The translations under genes were made by a program, and so were the position numbers. The notes beneath the pieces were generated by a model. The model was not told where the DNA came from. It worked only from the letters and a program-made list of their open reading frames with translations, and ran no database searches. Positions 18,112 to 28,465 of a stretch of DNA of 64,000 bases are shown piece after piece. Source of the stretch: Ideonella dechloratans (GTDB lineage Bacteria; Pseudomonadota; Gammaproteobacteria; Burkholderiales; Burkholderiaceae_C); NCBI RefSeq assembly GCF_021049305.1, contig NZ_CP088081.1, forward strand, positions 1,302,001-1,366,000, in the 5' to 3' direction. Positions within the stretch are counted from its first letter, which is position 1; the number at the start of each line of letters is the position of its first letter.

Positions 18112-18969
18112 TCAGTCCGGATCGGCGGAGCCGTCCTCCTCGGCCTCGGGCAGCACCGCTTCGCGGTAGGCGTGCCAGCTGGCATGGCCCAGCACCGGCG
18201 CCACCACCAGCAGGCCGGCAAACCAGGGCAGCATGGCCACCACCACCAGCACCAGCAGCAGCAGGGCCCACAGCAGCATCACCAGGGGTTGGCCCAACAC
18301 CAGGCGCAGGCTGGTCAGGCCGGCGGTCACGGCGTCGGTGTCGCGGTCCAGCAGCATCGGGATGGAGATGGCGCTCACCGCGTAGATCAGGCCGCCGAAC
18401 ACCGCGGCGACCGAGAGATAGGTGATGGCGAACTCGACGTTCTCGGGGTTGAGCAGGGCGGTCAGCGAACCCTTGAAGTCGGGCATGCCGTCGAAGCTGA
18501 CCGCGAAGACGATCAGCGAGGCCCGGCCCCACAGCATCTCCAGGATCAGCAGCACGAAGCCGAAGATGGCGAGTTGGCCGGTGCGGGTCTCCCAGGCCAG
18601 CAGGGAGCGGCCCAGGTCAGGCGTTTCGCCCAGGTGCAGGGAGCGGCTGGCCTGGTAGATGCCCAGGCACAGGCAGGGGCCCAGCAGCAGGAAGCCGGCC
18701 GACAGGGCCAGCGTGTAGGCCGGCGCATGGTGGAAGACCGAGAGCAGCAGCCAGCCCATGGCCATGAAGGCGGTGCCGTAGAACAGGCCGATGGCCGGGC
18801 ACTCGTTGAAATCGCGCCAGCCCATCAGCAGCCAGCGAAAGGGTGCGGACAGTGGCAGCTGGCGCAGCGCCGGCGAACCGCTGGCGGCCGGCAGCGGCCG
18901 TGGCGCCGTGGTGGATGCCGCAGTGGCGGCACCGAAGGAGACTCCAGGGTGGTGTTCAACCTGTGGCAT
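18112..18969 (-). CDS. DUF2189 integral membrane protein
   Basis: A 285-residue predicted inner-membrane protein with about six helices and a soluble, low-complexity first 40 residues. GWRDFNECPAIGLFYG near 50-66 and LGPCLCLGIYQASR are typical of DUF2189. Its function is unknown. The start at 18969 (MPQVEHH) is the most plausible; a frame extends to 19044. It may be part of a minus-strand run that continues into ychJ, truC and rarD. Confidence 0.75.
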   Translation of the reverse strand: MPQVEHHPGVSFGAATAASTTAPRPLPAASGSPALRQLPLSAPFRWLLMGWRDFNECPAIGLFYGTAFMAMGWLLLSVFHHAPAYTLALSAGFLLLGPCLCLGIYQASRSLHLGETPDLGRSLLAWETRTGQLAIFGFVLLILEMLWGRASLIVFAVSFDGMPDFKGSLTALLNPENVEFAITYLSVAAVFGGLIYAVSAISIPMLLDRDTDAVTAGLTSLRLVLGQPLVMLLWALLLLVLVVVAMLPWFAGLLVVAPVLGHASWHAYREAVLPEAEEDGSADPD

Positions 18970-19090
18970 GTGCAAACCCTCCTGTCCCCATACCCTACGC
19001 CGCTGGCGAAGGGTTGGAGAGCGGGACAGCCCTGTCCGCAGCAACCCGGGTGACGAAGACGTCAGCCGGCTGCCGAGGCCGCACAGGCCA

Positions 19091-20785
19091 TCACTCGTCG
19101 TCCAGGTGCCGCCGGCTGCGGATGATGGAGCGCACCAGCCAGAAGGCGCCCAGGGCGGCGCCGACGAAGCCCATCAGGCCGAAGGCGGGCAGGCCCAGCA
19201 ACTGGGGGCCGCTGTGCACCGTCATCACGATGGACGAGCCGATGATCAGGGCTGCGATCACCAGGGCCACCGAGAGCCGGCTGGCGGCGCGGTCGAGCTG
19301 GTCGCCCACCCGCTGCAGCGACTGCACCTCGATGTTGATGTTGAGCTGGCCGCGCCGCGCACTGCGCAGCAGGCGGGAGATGTCGTGCGGCAGTTGCTCG
19401 GCCAGTTGGAAGACCCGCTGCAGCGATTGCAGGCCGCGGCTGGCCAGGGCCTTGGGCTGGTAGCGGGCCCGCACCACCTGGCGCAGCAGGGGCAGGGCCT
19501 CCTGGGCCATGTGGAAGTCCGGGTCCAGCGCGCGGCCCATGCCCTCCAGCGAGATGAAGGCCTTGATCAGCAGGGCCAGGTCGGCTGGCAGGGCCAAGCT
19601 GTGTTCGCGCAGGATGGCCGTCACGTCGGTCAGCATCTGGCCCAGGCTCAGTTGGGCCAGCGGCGTGCCGTGGTACTGGTCGACGAACTCCTCGATCTCG
19701 GCCTCGAGCTGGTTGAGCTGCACATTGGCCTCGGCACCGGCCCAGTCCATCAGCACATCGGCCACGGCCTGGGGGCGGCGCTGCACCAGGCCCAGCAGCA
19801 GCTGCAGCAGCTCCTCGCGCCGGCGTGATGAGAGCCGGCCGACCATGCCGAAGTCGATGAAGGCCAGCCGGTTGTCCGGCAGGTAGAAGACGTTCCCGGG
19901 GTGCGGGTCGGCATGGAAGAAGCCGTCCTCGACGATCATCTTCATGACCGCCTGGGCGCCCCGCTTGGCCAGCAGCACCTTGTCCATGCCCTCGGCCTCC
20001 ACCCGCGCCAGGTCGGTGCCGGGCGTGCCCTGGATGAGCGTCTGCACGTTCAGGCGGGCGCTGGTGTGTTCCCAGTGAACGGCGGGGATCACGACGAAGC
20101 CCAGCGGCATCAGGTTGGTGGCGATGCGCTCGGCGTTGTGGCATTCGGCCGCCAGGTCCAGCTCGCGGCGCAGCGAGCGGCCGAATTCCCGCACCAGGTT
20201 CTGCGGCCGATAGGGCTTGAGGGCGGGCACCTGCTTCTCGGCGATGCCGGCAAAGCGCTCCAGCAGGCGCAGATCAGCCTCGATGATGGCGTCGATGCCC
20301 GGGCGGCGGATCTTGACGATGACCTCGGTGCCGTCCTGCAGCGTGGCCCGGTGCACCTGGGCGATGGAGGCCGCGGCCAGGGGTTCGGGGTCGAAGCTGG
20401 CGAACACCTCCTCGGGCGGCGCGCCCAGGTCCTGCACCAGCTGGGGACGCAACTGCTCCAGCGGCAGCGCCGGCACCTGGCTGTGCAGCTGCTCCAACTC
20501 ACGGATCCATTCGGCGCTCAGCAGGTCCGCTCGGCCGGCCAGGATCTGGCCCAGCTTGACGAAGGTGGGGCCCAGTTCCTCCAGGGCCTTGCGCAGCTGC
20601 ACCGGCGGGGGCAGACGGGCCAGGTCGGCGGCGCCTTCCCAGTGCAGGCGATGGCCGGCGCGGTCCAGCGTGTCGGCCAAGCCCCAGCGGCGCACCAGAT
20701 CGCCCAGCCCATGGCGGATCAGCACCCCGGCGATGGTCTTCAGACGCCCCAGGTCGCGGGCGGTGTCGATGGTCTCGAGCAGCAT
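19091..20785 (-). CDS. ABC1/AarF/UbiB-type atypical protein kinase
   Basis: A 564-residue member of the UbiB family. The hallmark features are present: the KxGQ motif in LGPTFVKLGQILAGRADLL (about 92-108), the Ala-rich loop in PLAAASIAQVHRATL, the ExD signature in LRRELDLAAECHNAERI, and HADPHPGNVFYLPDNRLAFIDFGMVG with the catalytic and metal-binding residues. Two hydrophobic helices lie near the C-terminus (about 505-550). Members support coenzyme Q biosynthesis; whether this is the main UbiB or a paralogue cannot be decided here, as it is not next to ubiE or ubiJ. Confidence 0.85.
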   Translation of the reverse strand: MLLETIDTARDLGRLKTIAGVLIRHGLGDLVRRWGLADTLDRAGHRLHWEGAADLARLPPPVQLRKALEELGPTFVKLGQILAGRADLLSAEWIRELEQLHSQVPALPLEQLRPQLVQDLGAPPEEVFASFDPEPLAAASIAQVHRATLQDGTEVIVKIRRPGIDAIIEADLRLLERFAGIAEKQVPALKPYRPQNLVREFGRSLRRELDLAAECHNAERIATNLMPLGFVVIPAVHWEHTSARLNVQTLIQGTPGTDLARVEAEGMDKVLLAKRGAQAVMKMIVEDGFFHADPHPGNVFYLPDNRLAFIDFGMVGRLSSRRREELLQLLLGLVQRRPQAVADVLMDWAGAEANVQLNQLEAEIEEFVDQYHGTPLAQLSLGQMLTDVTAILREHSLALPADLALLIKAFISLEGMGRALDPDFHMAQEALPLLRQVVRARYQPKALASRGLQSLQRVFQLAEQLPHDISRLLRSARRGQLNINIEVQSLQRVGDQLDRAASRLSVALVIAALIIGSSIVMTVHSGPQLLGLPAFGLMGFVGAALGAFWLVRSIIRSRRHLDDE

Positions 20786-20823
20786 GGGGCCAGTCTACCG
20801 TCCGGCCGCTGCGGGGCCGGGGC

Positions 20824-21336
20824 TCAGCCCTTGCGCACGCGCCGCAGCTCGTCCAGGATCAGACAGATCGCGCCCAGCGTGATGGCGCTGTCGGCGAGGT
20901 TGAAGGACGGGAAGTAGCGCCCGGCGTAATGGACCTGGATGAAGTCCACCACATAGCCGTGGATGACCCGGTCGATCACATTGCCCAGCGCGCCGCCCAG
21001 GATCATGCTGACCGCGAAGCAGAACAGGGTCTGGCCGGGATGGCGGCGCAGCATCCAGACGATGAAGGCCGAGGCGGCCGCGCCCAGGCCGATGAAGAAC
21101 CAGCGCTGCCAGCCCGAGGCCCCGGCCAGGAAGGAGAAGGCCGCACCAGGGTTGTGCGCCCGCACCACATTGAAGAACGAGGTGACGGTGTGGCTGTCCC
21201 CCAGCTGGAAGAAACCCAGGATCAGCGTCTTGCTGAACTGGTCCAGCAGGATGACCACCGCGGCCAGGCCCAGCCAGACCCATAGGTTGGTGCCGCCGCC
21301 GGAAGACTTGCTGCGCGCGCTGCTGCTGCGGGCCAT
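20824..21336 (-). CDS. lspA: Lipoprotein signal peptidase (signal peptidase II)
   Basis: A 170-residue aspartic protease of the inner membrane that cleaves lipoprotein signal peptides after lipidation. Four hydrophobic segments and the two catalytic aspartates are visible in [15 protein letters not shown] and [11 protein letters not shown]. It starts 13 bases after the ileS stop on the same strand, in the usual ribF-ileS-lspA order. Confidence 0.96.
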   Translation of the reverse strand: MARSSSARSKSSGGGTNLWVWLGLAAVVILLDQFSKTLILGFFQLGDSHTVTSFFNVVRAHNPGAAFSFLAGASGWQRWFFIGLGAAASAFIVWMLRRHPGQTLFCFAVSMILGGALGNVIDRVIHGYVVDFIQVHYAGRYFPSFNLADSAITLGAICLILDELRRVRKG

Positions 21337-21349
21337 GCCGTCCCCCGCT

Positions 21350-24256
21350 TCAGGCCACGGTGCGGGCTTCGCCCGCGCCGTAGAGGTTGCTGCTGCAGCG
21401 GCCGCACAACGTGGGATGGGCCGCGTCGCTGCCCACGTCGTCGCGGTAGTGCCAGCAACGCTCGCACTTGACCGCGGCGCTGGGCGCCACCGTGACGGCC
21501 AGCTCGGCCGCGTCCACCACCGACACCGCCGAGGTGATGGTGACGAACTTCAGGTCCTCGCCCAGCGAGCGCAGCAGGGCGGCGTCGTCGGCGCCGGCGG
21601 CGATGGTCAGCGTGGCCTGCAGCGACGCGCCCACCTGGCCGGCCGCACGCAGGGCTTCGATCTCCTTGTTGGCCAGCTCGCGGATGGCACGGATGCGGCC
21701 CCACTTGGCCAGCAGGGCCTCGTCCGGCGTCGTGAACTTCCAGAAGGTCTCGAAGAAGATCGAGCCCTGGTTATTCGCCCCCGCGACGATCGGCCAGGCC
21801 TCCTCGGCAGTGAAGCTCAGGAACGGCGCCATCCAGCGCAGCATGGCGTGGGTGATCTGCCACAGCGCCGTCTGGGCCGAGCGGCGCGCCAGGCTCTTGG
21901 GCGCGGTGGTGTAGAGCCGGTCCTTGAGCACGTCCAGATAGAAGGCGCCCAGGTCTTCCGAGCAGTAGACCTGCAGCTTGGACACCACCGGGTGGAACTC
22001 GTAGCGGTCGAAGTGGGCCAGGATCTCGGCCTGCAGCTGGCTGGCGCGGGCCAGGGCGTAGCGGTCGATCTCCAGCAGCTCGGCCTCCGGCACCGCGTCG
22101 GTGGCAGGGTCGAAATCGGACGTGTTGGCCAACAGGAAGCGCAGGGTGTTGCGGATGCGACGGTAGGCGTCGATCACCCGGGCCAGGATCTTGTCGTCGC
22201 CGGCGATGTCGCCGGAGTAGTCGCTGGCGGCCACCCACAGGCGGATGATCTCGGCGCCGAGCTTCTTGTTGACCTCCTGCGGGTCGATGCCGTTGCCCAG
22301 GCTCTTGCTCATCTTGCGGCCCTGGCTGTCCACGGTGAAGCCGTGGGTCAGCAGGCCCTTGTAGGGTGCGCGACCGAACAGCGCGCAGCCCAGCAGCAGC
22401 GAGCTGTGGAACCAGCCGCGGTGCTGGTCATGGCCTTCCAGGTAGAGGTCGGCCTCGGGGCCTTCGGCATGGAAATCGCCGTTCGGGTAGGCCTTGGCAT
22501 GGCTGCCGCGCAGCACGTGCCAGAAGGTCGAGCCCGAGTCGAACCACACCTCCAGGATGTCGGTGCTCTTGGTGTAAAACGGGGCATCTGCCGCGCCGAG
22601 GATGTCCTCCGCGGTCACGCGGCTCCAGGCCTCGATGCCGCCCTGCTCCACGATGTCGGCGGCCTGGTCCAGGATCTCCATCGTGCGCGGATGCAGCTCG
22701 CCCGTGTCCTTGTGCAGGAAGAAGGGCACCGGCACGCCCCAGCTGCGCTGGCGCGAGATGCACCAGTCCGGCCGGTTGGCGATCATGTCGCGCAGCCGGG
22801 CCTGGCCGTTCTCCGGGTAGAAGGAGGTGTGCTCGATGGCCTCCAGCGCCATCTGGCGCAGGGTCTTCTCGGCCCGGTCCTTGACGAAGACGCCGCGGCT
22901 GTCGGGCGTCTCCTCGTCCATGCGGATGAACCACTGCGCGGCGGCGCGGTAGATCACCGGCGTCTTGTGGCGCCAGCAGTGCGGGTAGCTGTGGGTGATG
23001 GGCACGGTGGCCATCAGCCGGCCGGCGTTCTTCAGCGCCTCCAGGATGACGGGGATGGCCTTCCAGATGTGCAGTCCGCCGAAGAGCGGGAAATCCGCCG
23101 CATAGCAGCCGTTGCCCTGCACCGGGTTGAGGATCTGGTCGTAGCTCAGGCCGTTGGCGACGCAGGAGTTGAAGTCGTCCAGGCCGTAGGCCGGCGAGGA
23201 GTGGACGACGCCGGTGCCGTCGCTGGCGGAGACATAGTCGGCCAGGTAGACCGGCGAGAGGCGGCGGTAGCCAGCGTCCACGTCATACAGCGGGTGGCGG
23301 AAGTTCAGCCCGCCCAGCTTTTCGCCCTTGGCGGTGGCCAGCACCTGGCCTTCCAGGCCGAAGCGCTGCAGGCAGCTCTCCACCAGCTCCTCGGCCAGCA
23401 CCAGGCAGCCCATGGGGGTGTTGACCAGGGCGTAGCTCAGCTCGGGGTGGGCGTTCAGCGCCTGGTTGGCCGGAATGGTCCAGGCGGTGGTGGTCCAAAT
23501 GACGATGAAGCCGCTCTTGCCCACGGGCAGTGCCGGCAGGCCGAAGGCGGCGGCCAGGGCGTCCGCGTCATCGGTCTCGAAGGCCACGTCCAGGGTGTCG
23601 CTCTTCTTGTCGGCGTATTCGATCTCGAACTCGGCCAGCGAGCTGCCGCAGTCGAAGCACCAATAGACGGGCTTGAGGCCGCGGTAGACGAAGCCGCGCT
23701 CGATCACCCGCTTGAAGGCACGGATCTCGCCGGCCTCGTTGGCGAAGTCCATCGTGCGGTAGGGGCGCTCCCAGTCGCCCAGCACGCCCAGGCGCTTGAA
23801 GTCCTCGCGCTGCTGCTGGATCTGCTCCGTGGCGTAGGCGCGGCTCTTGGCCTGCATGTCGTCGCGGCTCAGGTTGCGGCCGTGCTTCTTCTCGATCGCG
23901 TTCTCGATCGGCAGGCCGTGGCAGTCCCAGCCCGGGATGTACTGGGCGTCAAAGCCGGCCAGCTGGCGGCTCTTGACGATCATGTCCTTGAGCACCTTGT
24001 TGACGGCGTGGCCCATGTGGATCTGGCCGTTGGCGTAGGGCGGGCCGTCGTGCAGCACGAACAGCGGGGCGCCGTGGCGGGCGTCGCGCAGGCGCTTGTA
24101 CAGGCCGCCTTCATTCCAGTCCTTCACCCAGCCCGGCTCGCGCTTGGGCAGGTCGCCGCGCATCGGGAAGGGGGTGTCGGGCATGTTCAGCGTGGCGCGG
24201 TAGGCACCGCCGCTGTCCTTGGCGTCGTTCTTCGGGGCAGGGGTCTTGTCGGTCAT
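21350..24256 (-). CDS. ileS: Isoleucyl-tRNA synthetase
   Basis: IleS charges tRNA-Ile and edits misactivated valine. The 968-residue protein has the class I HIGH-type signature in [16 protein letters not shown] and the KMSKS loop in [12 protein letters not shown]. The editing domain lies between them ([17 protein letters not shown]). A C-terminal zinc-binding pair follows: CERCWHY and [13 protein letters not shown] 24256 is preferred over an ATG four codons upstream. The gene lies between ribF (237 bp upstream) and lspA. Confidence 0.97.
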   Translation of the reverse strand: MTDKTPAPKNDAKDSGGAYRATLNMPDTPFPMRGDLPKREPGWVKDWNEGGLYKRLRDARHGAPLFVLHDGPPYANGQIHMGHAVNKVLKDMIVKSRQLAGFDAQYIPGWDCHGLPIENAIEKKHGRNLSRDDMQAKSRAYATEQIQQQREDFKRLGVLGDWERPYRTMDFANEAGEIRAFKRVIERGFVYRGLKPVYWCFDCGSSLAEFEIEYADKKSDTLDVAFETDDADALAAAFGLPALPVGKSGFIVIWTTTAWTIPANQALNAHPELSYALVNTPMGCLVLAEELVESCLQRFGLEGQVLATAKGEKLGGLNFRHPLYDVDAGYRRLSPVYLADYVSASDGTGVVHSSPAYGLDDFNSCVANGLSYDQILNPVQGNGCYAADFPLFGGLHIWKAIPVILEALKNAGRLMATVPITHSYPHCWRHKTPVIYRAAAQWFIRMDEETPDSRGVFVKDRAEKTLRQMALEAIEHTSFYPENGQARLRDMIANRPDWCISRQRSWGVPVPFFLHKDTGELHPRTMEILDQAADIVEQGGIEAWSRVTAEDILGAADAPFYTKSTDILEVWFDSGSTFWHVLRGSHAKAYPNGDFHAEGPEADLYLEGHDQHRGWFHSSLLLGCALFGRAPYKGLLTHGFTVDSQGRKMSKSLGNGIDPQEVNKKLGAEIIRLWVAASDYSGDIAGDDKILARVIDAYRRIRNTLRFLLANTSDFDPATDAVPEAELLEIDRYALARASQLQAEILAHFDRYEFHPVVSKLQVYCSEDLGAFYLDVLKDRLYTTAPKSLARRSAQTALWQITHAMLRWMAPFLSFTAEEAWPIVAGANNQGSIFFETFWKFTTPDEALLAKWGRIRAIRELANKEIEALRAAGQVGASLQATLTIAAGADDAALLRSLGEDLKFVTITSAVSVVDAAELAVTVAPSAAVKCERCWHYRDDVGSDAAHPTLCGRCSSNLYGAGEARTVA

Positions 24257-24493
24257 GGCGTCTCGCACGGCGCAGAGGGCCGCACGCAGGGGCAGGCGAA
24301 AAGGGAGGAACGGCGCCGCGGGCGCCGCGCGACAGGGCAGGCGGGGCCGGGTTCAGGCCGCGCCGAGCGGAATTCGGTCGCGCGTGGTCTGCCGCCGCAC
24401 GGCGCTGTGCGCGCGGAGGTGGCAAGCCAGAAAGGGAGCGGGGCGCATCCCGCGATTCTAACGGCCGGGCCCGGCCGAAGCCGTCGGCATGGA

Positions 24494-25459
24494 TCAGGCG
24501 TGGGCACGCCACCAGGCGGTGGCATCCACCACGTCCTGGGCGATGCCTTCGCGCAGGGCCTCCAACGAGGGGTAGCGCCGCTCGTCGTGCAGCTTGTGCA
24601 TCAGCTCCACCCGCAGCAGCCGGGCGTAACCGCCCTCGAGCGCGATGTGGGCCGGCCATTCCAGGCAGTGCACTTCCAGCAGCACCCGGCCGGCGTCTTC
24701 CACCGAGGGTCGCACGCCCAGGCTGGCCACGCCGGGCAGGGGGCTGGGCCCCAGACCATGTACCCGCACCACGAAGATGCCCTGGGCCGCCGGCCGGTGG
24801 GACGGAAAGCGCAGGTTCAGGGTGCGGAAACCCAGGTCGCGGCCCAGCTTGCGGCCATGCACCACATGGCCGGAGATGCTGTAGGGGCGGCCCAGCAGGG
24901 CGGCGGCGCGGCGCATGTCGCCGGCGGCCAGGGCCTCGCGCACGGCCGAGCTGGACACGCGCAGGCCGTGCACCTCGTAGCTCATCATGCGGGCGACGTC
25001 GAAACCCAGGTCATTGCCCGCGGCGTCCAGCAGGGCATAGTCGCCGGCCCGTCTGGCGCCGAAGCGGAAGTCGTCGCCCACCAGCACATAGCGGGCACGG
25101 AGCTGCTCCACCAGCACCTGGCGGATGAAGTCCTCGGCCGGCAGGCTGGCCAGGCGGTCGTCGAAGCGCATCAGCACCACGTCGTCCACGCCGCAGTGCT
25201 CCAGCTCCTGCAGCTTGTCGCGCAGGGTGGCAATGCGCAGCGGCGCTGCCTCAGGCTTGCCCAGTTTGCGGGCGAACCAGTCGCGCGGGTGGGGCTCGAA
25301 GGTCATCACGCAGCTGCGCAGGCCGCGCAGCCGGGCCTCGTTGTTCAGCAGGGCCAGCATGGCCTGGTGGCCACGGTGCACACCGTCGAAATTGCCGATG
25401 GTGAGGGCGCAGCCGGAACCGGCGGCGAAGGATGGGTGGTGGCCTCGGAAGACTCGCAT
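24494..25459 (-). CDS. ribF: Bifunctional riboflavin kinase / FAD synthetase
   Basis: RibF phosphorylates riboflavin to FMN and then adenylates it to FAD. The 321-residue protein has an N-terminal nucleotidyltransferase domain with IGNFDGVHRGHQAML near 21-35. The C-terminal flavokinase domain has the GRPYSISGHVVHGRKLGRDLGF stretch. It is the upstream gene of the ribF-ileS-lspA series. The 237-bp gap to ileS means ileS may have its own promoter. Confidence 0.96.
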   Translation of the reverse strand: MRVFRGHHPSFAAGSGCALTIGNFDGVHRGHQAMLALLNNEARLRGLRSCVMTFEPHPRDWFARKLGKPEAAPLRIATLRDKLQELEHCGVDDVVLMRFDDRLASLPAEDFIRQVLVEQLRARYVLVGDDFRFGARRAGDYALLDAAGNDLGFDVARMMSYEVHGLRVSSSAVREALAAGDMRRAAALLGRPYSISGHVVHGRKLGRDLGFRTLNLRFPSHRPAAQGIFVVRVHGLGPSPLPGVASLGVRPSVEDAGRVLLEVHCLEWPAHIALEGGYARLLRVELMHKLHDERRYPSLEALREGIAQDVVDATAWWRAHA

Positions 25460-25486
25460 GGCCGGCGGATTATCGGCGCGCGGCCA

Positions 25487-26176
25487 TCACTCTGCCGGCC
25501 AGCCGGGAATCCAGCACCACTGGCCCGGGGCCAGGTCGGCCGGCAGGGCCAGCGGGCCGAAGCGGCTGCGGTGCAGGGCCTCCACCCGGTTGCCCACCGC
25601 GGCCACCATGCGCTTGACCTGGTGGTACTTGCCTTCGGTCAGGGTCAGGCGCAGATGGGTCTCGTCCACCGCCTCACAGGCGGCCGCGGCCACCGGGGCC
25701 GGGTCATCGTCCAGCACCACGCCGGCCAGCAGTCGGGGCACCGCATCGGCCGCCAGCGGGTGCTTGCAGCTCACTTCGTAGACCTTGGGCACATGGTGCT
25801 TGGGCGAGGTGAGCTTGTGGATCAGCTTGCCGTCGTCGGTCAGCAGCAGCAGACCGGTGGTGTCCTCGTCCAGCCGGCCGATGGGCTGCAGGCCGCGCTG
25901 CCGCAGCGGCGGCGGCAGCAGGGTCAGCACGCTGGGGTGGTGCTTGGGCTTCTGCGAGCACTCGTAGCCCGCGGGCTTGTGCAGCATCACCAGGGCCTGG
26001 GCATGGAAGGGCCAGTCGCGGCCTTCCACGTTCAGCACCAGGCCCTCGGTGGGCAGGTCCTCGTCGGGGTCGTCGAGTTCGCGGCCGGCATGGCGCACCA
26101 GGCCGGCATACACCAGGCCGGCGCAGGCCCGGCGGGTGCCGAAGCCCTGGGAGAACAGGATCTGCTGGAGTTTCAT
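25487..26176 (-). CDS. rsuA: 16S rRNA pseudouridine(516) synthase RsuA-like
   Basis: A 229-residue RsuA-type synthase that isomerises a uridine in small-subunit rRNA. An N-terminal S4 RNA-binding domain (about 1-60) is followed by the catalytic domain with GRLDEDTTGLLLL and the nucleophile Asp103. The C-terminal GKYHQVKRMVAAVGN is typical. It is 27 bp upstream of ribF on the same strand. The assignment to RsuA, as opposed to RluE or RluB, rests on the short length and the N-terminal pattern. Confidence 0.88.
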   Translation of the reverse strand: MKLQQILFSQGFGTRRACAGLVYAGLVRHAGRELDDPDEDLPTEGLVLNVEGRDWPFHAQALVMLHKPAGYECSQKPKHHPSVLTLLPPPLRQRGLQPIGRLDEDTTGLLLLTDDGKLIHKLTSPKHHVPKVYEVSCKHPLAADAVPRLLAGVVLDDDPAPVAAAACEAVDETHLRLTLTEGKYHQVKRMVAAVGNRVEALHRSRFGPLALPADLAPGQWCWIPGWPAE

Positions 26177-26234
26177 GGCCGGGCCGGCAGGGGACGGCCG
26201 GACAGAAGAGGCAAGGGTGCGGGGATGCTGAGGA

Positions 26235-26729
26235 TCAGTCGCGGAAGTTGTCCATCGTCAGCGGCTGCTCGGCGAATTCCTTGCGCAGGAAGGCGATCGC
26301 CAGCTGCAGGTCGTCACGGTTCTTGCCGGTCACCCGCACCTCGTCGCCCTGGATGCTGGCCTGCACCTTGAGCTTGCTGTTCTTGATGGCGCCGGTGATC
26401 TTCTTGGCCAGCTCGGACTCGATGCCATCCTTGATCTTGTCGGTGCGGCGCAGCTTGTCACCGCCCATCTTCTCGAGTTTCTCGCCCTTGGTGAGGAAGT
26501 TGACGGTGACGCCTTGCTTGACCAGCTTGCCCACCAGCACGTCGTTGAGCTGATCGATCTGGAAGTCGCTGTCGCCGATCAGGTGGATCTCCTTTTCCTT
26601 CTCCTTGAGCTCCAGGCTGGCGCTGGTGCCCTTGAAGTCGAAACGGGTGCTGACTTCCTTGATGGCGTTCTCGACCCCGTTGCGCACCTTGACCATGTCG
26701 GGCTTGAGGGAGACGTCGAAACTGGGCAT
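26235..26729 (-). CDS. yajQ: YajQ family nucleotide/c-di-GMP-binding protein
   Basis: A 164-residue YajQ protein (MPSFDVSLKPDMVKVRNGVE at the N-terminus, ending QPLTMDNFRD), with nearly full similarity to the family consensus. YajQ homologues bind cyclic di-GMP in Xanthomonas and Pseudomonas and can act with transcription factors. Two ferredoxin-like domains are expected. It is divergent from murB with 62 bp between the starts, so the promoters must overlap. Confidence 0.93.
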   Translation of the reverse strand: MPSFDVSLKPDMVKVRNGVENAIKEVSTRFDFKGTSASLELKEKEKEIHLIGDSDFQIDQLNDVLVGKLVKQGVTVNFLTKGEKLEKMGGDKLRRTDKIKDGIESELAKKITGAIKNSKLKVQASIQGDEVRVTGKNRDDLQLAIAFLRKEFAEQPLTMDNFRD

Positions 26730-26791
26730 GGGGAACTCTTTCGCTCGAAAGGAAGGTGAAAACAGGGGCCGGAAAGGCGGAAAATTCTGCC

Positions 26792-27808
26792 ATGCAAATC
26801 GAACCGGGCGTCAGCCTGAAACCCTACAACACCTTCGGCCTGCCTGCCGTGGCCGGCCAGTTGGTGCGCATCCGCGCCGAAGCCGATGTGCGCGCCGTGG
26901 TGGACCACCCCGAGCTGGGCCTGGCGCCCAAGTTCGTGCTGGGCGGCGGCAGCAATGTGATCCTCACCCGCGACATGCCCGAGCTGGTGCTCAAGGTCGA
27001 GATCCTGGGCAAGCGACTGGTGGCCGAGACCGACAAGGCGGTGATCGTCGAATTCGGCGCCGGCGAGCGCTGGCACGATGCCGTGGCCTGGACCCTGGAC
27101 CAGGGCTGGCCCGGCCTGGAGAACATGGCCCTGATTCCTGGCACGGTGGGTGCGGCGCCGGTGCAGAACATCGGCGCCTACGGGCTGGAACTGCAGGATC
27201 GCTTCGAATCCCTGGACACGGTGGACCTGGTGACCGGCCGCACGGTGACGCTCAATGCGGCCCAGTGCAAGTTCGCTTACCGCAACTCCATCTTCAAGCA
27301 GGCACTGGCCGGCAAGAGCCTGATCACGAGGGTGCGGCTGCGCCTGCCCAAGCCCTGGCAGCCCATGCTGGGCTACCTGGACCTGGAGCGCAAGATGGAG
27401 GAGACCGGCAACCACCAGCCGGACGCCCGCACCATCTTCGACTGGGTCTGCAGCATCCGCAGTGCCAAGCTGCCGGATCCGGCCCGGATCGGCAATGTGG
27501 GCAGCTTCTTCAAGAACCCGGTGGTCACGCCCGAGCAGTGCCGCGACATCATCGCCCGCGACCCGCATGTGGTGCACTATCCGCTGGAGGACGGCCGCTT
27601 CAAGCTGGCGGCAGGCTGGCTGATCGACGCCTGCGGCTGGAAGGGCAAGACCGTGGGCCATGCCGGGGTCTATGACAAGCAGGCGCTGGTGCTGGTCAAC
27701 CGCGGTGGCGCCATCGGGTCCGAGGTGCAGACCCTGGCACGCGCCATCCAGGAAAGCGTCTACGGCCGCTTCGGCATCCGGCTGGAGATGGAGCCGGTGA
27801 TGGTCTGA
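26792..27808 (+). CDS. murB: UDP-N-acetylenolpyruvoylglucosamine reductase
   Basis: MurB is the flavoenzyme that reduces UDP-GlcNAc-enolpyruvate to UDP-MurNAc in the cytosolic phase of peptidoglycan synthesis. At 338 residues it is the E. coli-type (type I) enzyme. FAD-binding segments are LGGGSNVILTRD and IPGTVGAAPVQNIGAYG; the catalytic Ser lies in GNVGSFFKNPVV and a C-terminal Glu in IRLEMEPVMV. The start at 26792 begins MQIEPGVSLKPYNTFG; a longer open frame starts at 26756. Confidence 0.96.
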   Translation: MQIEPGVSLKPYNTFGLPAVAGQLVRIRAEADVRAVVDHPELGLAPKFVLGGGSNVILTRDMPELVLKVEILGKRLVAETDKAVIVEFGAGERWHDAVAWTLDQGWPGLENMALIPGTVGAAPVQNIGAYGLELQDRFESLDTVDLVTGRTVTLNAAQCKFAYRNSIFKQALAGKSLITRVRLRLPKPWQPMLGYLDLERKMEETGNHQPDARTIFDWVCSIRSAKLPDPARIGNVGSFFKNPVVTPEQCRDIIARDPHVVHYPLEDGRFKLAAGWLIDACGWKGKTVGHAGVYDKQALVLVNRGGAIGSEVQTLARAIQESVYGRFGIRLEMEPVMV

Positions 27809-27830
27809 GCCGGCGAGGGACCGGTCCGGT

Positions 27831-28367
27831 TCAGTGGCCGCCGGGTGCGGCGGCCGTCGCCGACTGGCGCAACTGGCCCAGGGCCAGTTGCAGCACCCTC
27901 GCATCGCTGCTGGCGCGGTGGCGGGTGAGCTGCAGGTGGGCACGCACCTCGGCACAGGTGTGGTCCCAGCGGCCGGCGACATCCTCATCGATCAGCTCGT
28001 GCAGATGCCGCAACGTGAAGGCCGGGCGCAGGCCCGCCTCTTCGAACAGCATGGCCAGCCAGGTGTAGTCGTGGGCCCAGCCGTCGCAGTAGACCGTGCA
28101 GCCACGCAGCCGGTCGTTGAGCAGCTGGGCCACCTCCCCGGGGTCTCGCCCCCGCTGTTCCAGCAGTTCGCGGCTCAGGCCGTGCAGGCGCTCGGCCCGG
28201 CCATCCCAGTGGGTCCAGTGGGCCGGCGGGCGCACCAGGGTGCAGACGGCTTCCCCGTCCGGCAGCACGAAGCCGACCTCGATCGGGTAGCTGCCGTGGC
28301 CGAAACCGGAGGCTTCGACGTCGATCACACAGGGCAGTGGACCGTGGGTGCGAGGGGCGGACGACAT
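27831..28367 (-). CDS. DEDDh-type 3'-5' exonuclease-like protein
   Basis: A 178-residue ribonuclease-H-fold nuclease. The acidic residues are visible: Asp and Glu in CVIDVEASGFG at the N-terminus, a middle Asp in CDGWAHDYTWL, and the final His/Asp pair in HRASSDARV. These suggest an active DEDDh exonuclease. The target is unknown. The start at 28367 has AGGAG seven bases upstream; a frame reaches 28679. It is convergent with murB. Confidence 0.75.
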   Translation of the reverse strand: MSSAPRTHGPLPCVIDVEASGFGHGSYPIEVGFVLPDGEAVCTLVRPPAHWTHWDGRAERLHGLSRELLEQRGRDPGEVAQLLNDRLRGCTVYCDGWAHDYTWLAMLFEEAGLRPAFTLRHLHELIDEDVAGRWDHTCAEVRAHLQLTRHRASSDARVLQLALGQLRQSATAAAPGGH

Positions 28368-28465
28368 GGAGGCTCCTGCAGTGCTGAATGGAGTGTCATC
28401 CGGCATCCAGCAACTCGCGTACCCGGGAGAGCCCTGAGAGACCCCGGTGTCCCCTGCCCGGGGGA

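Noticed and set aside
20963..26371. A 1802-codon frame on the plus strand across lspA, ileS and ribF, without stops for 5.4 kb
   Set aside because: It lies antisense to clear housekeeping genes; its Gln/His/Arg/Gly/Val-rich translation is the expected mirror of GC-rich codons, and it has no family resemblance.
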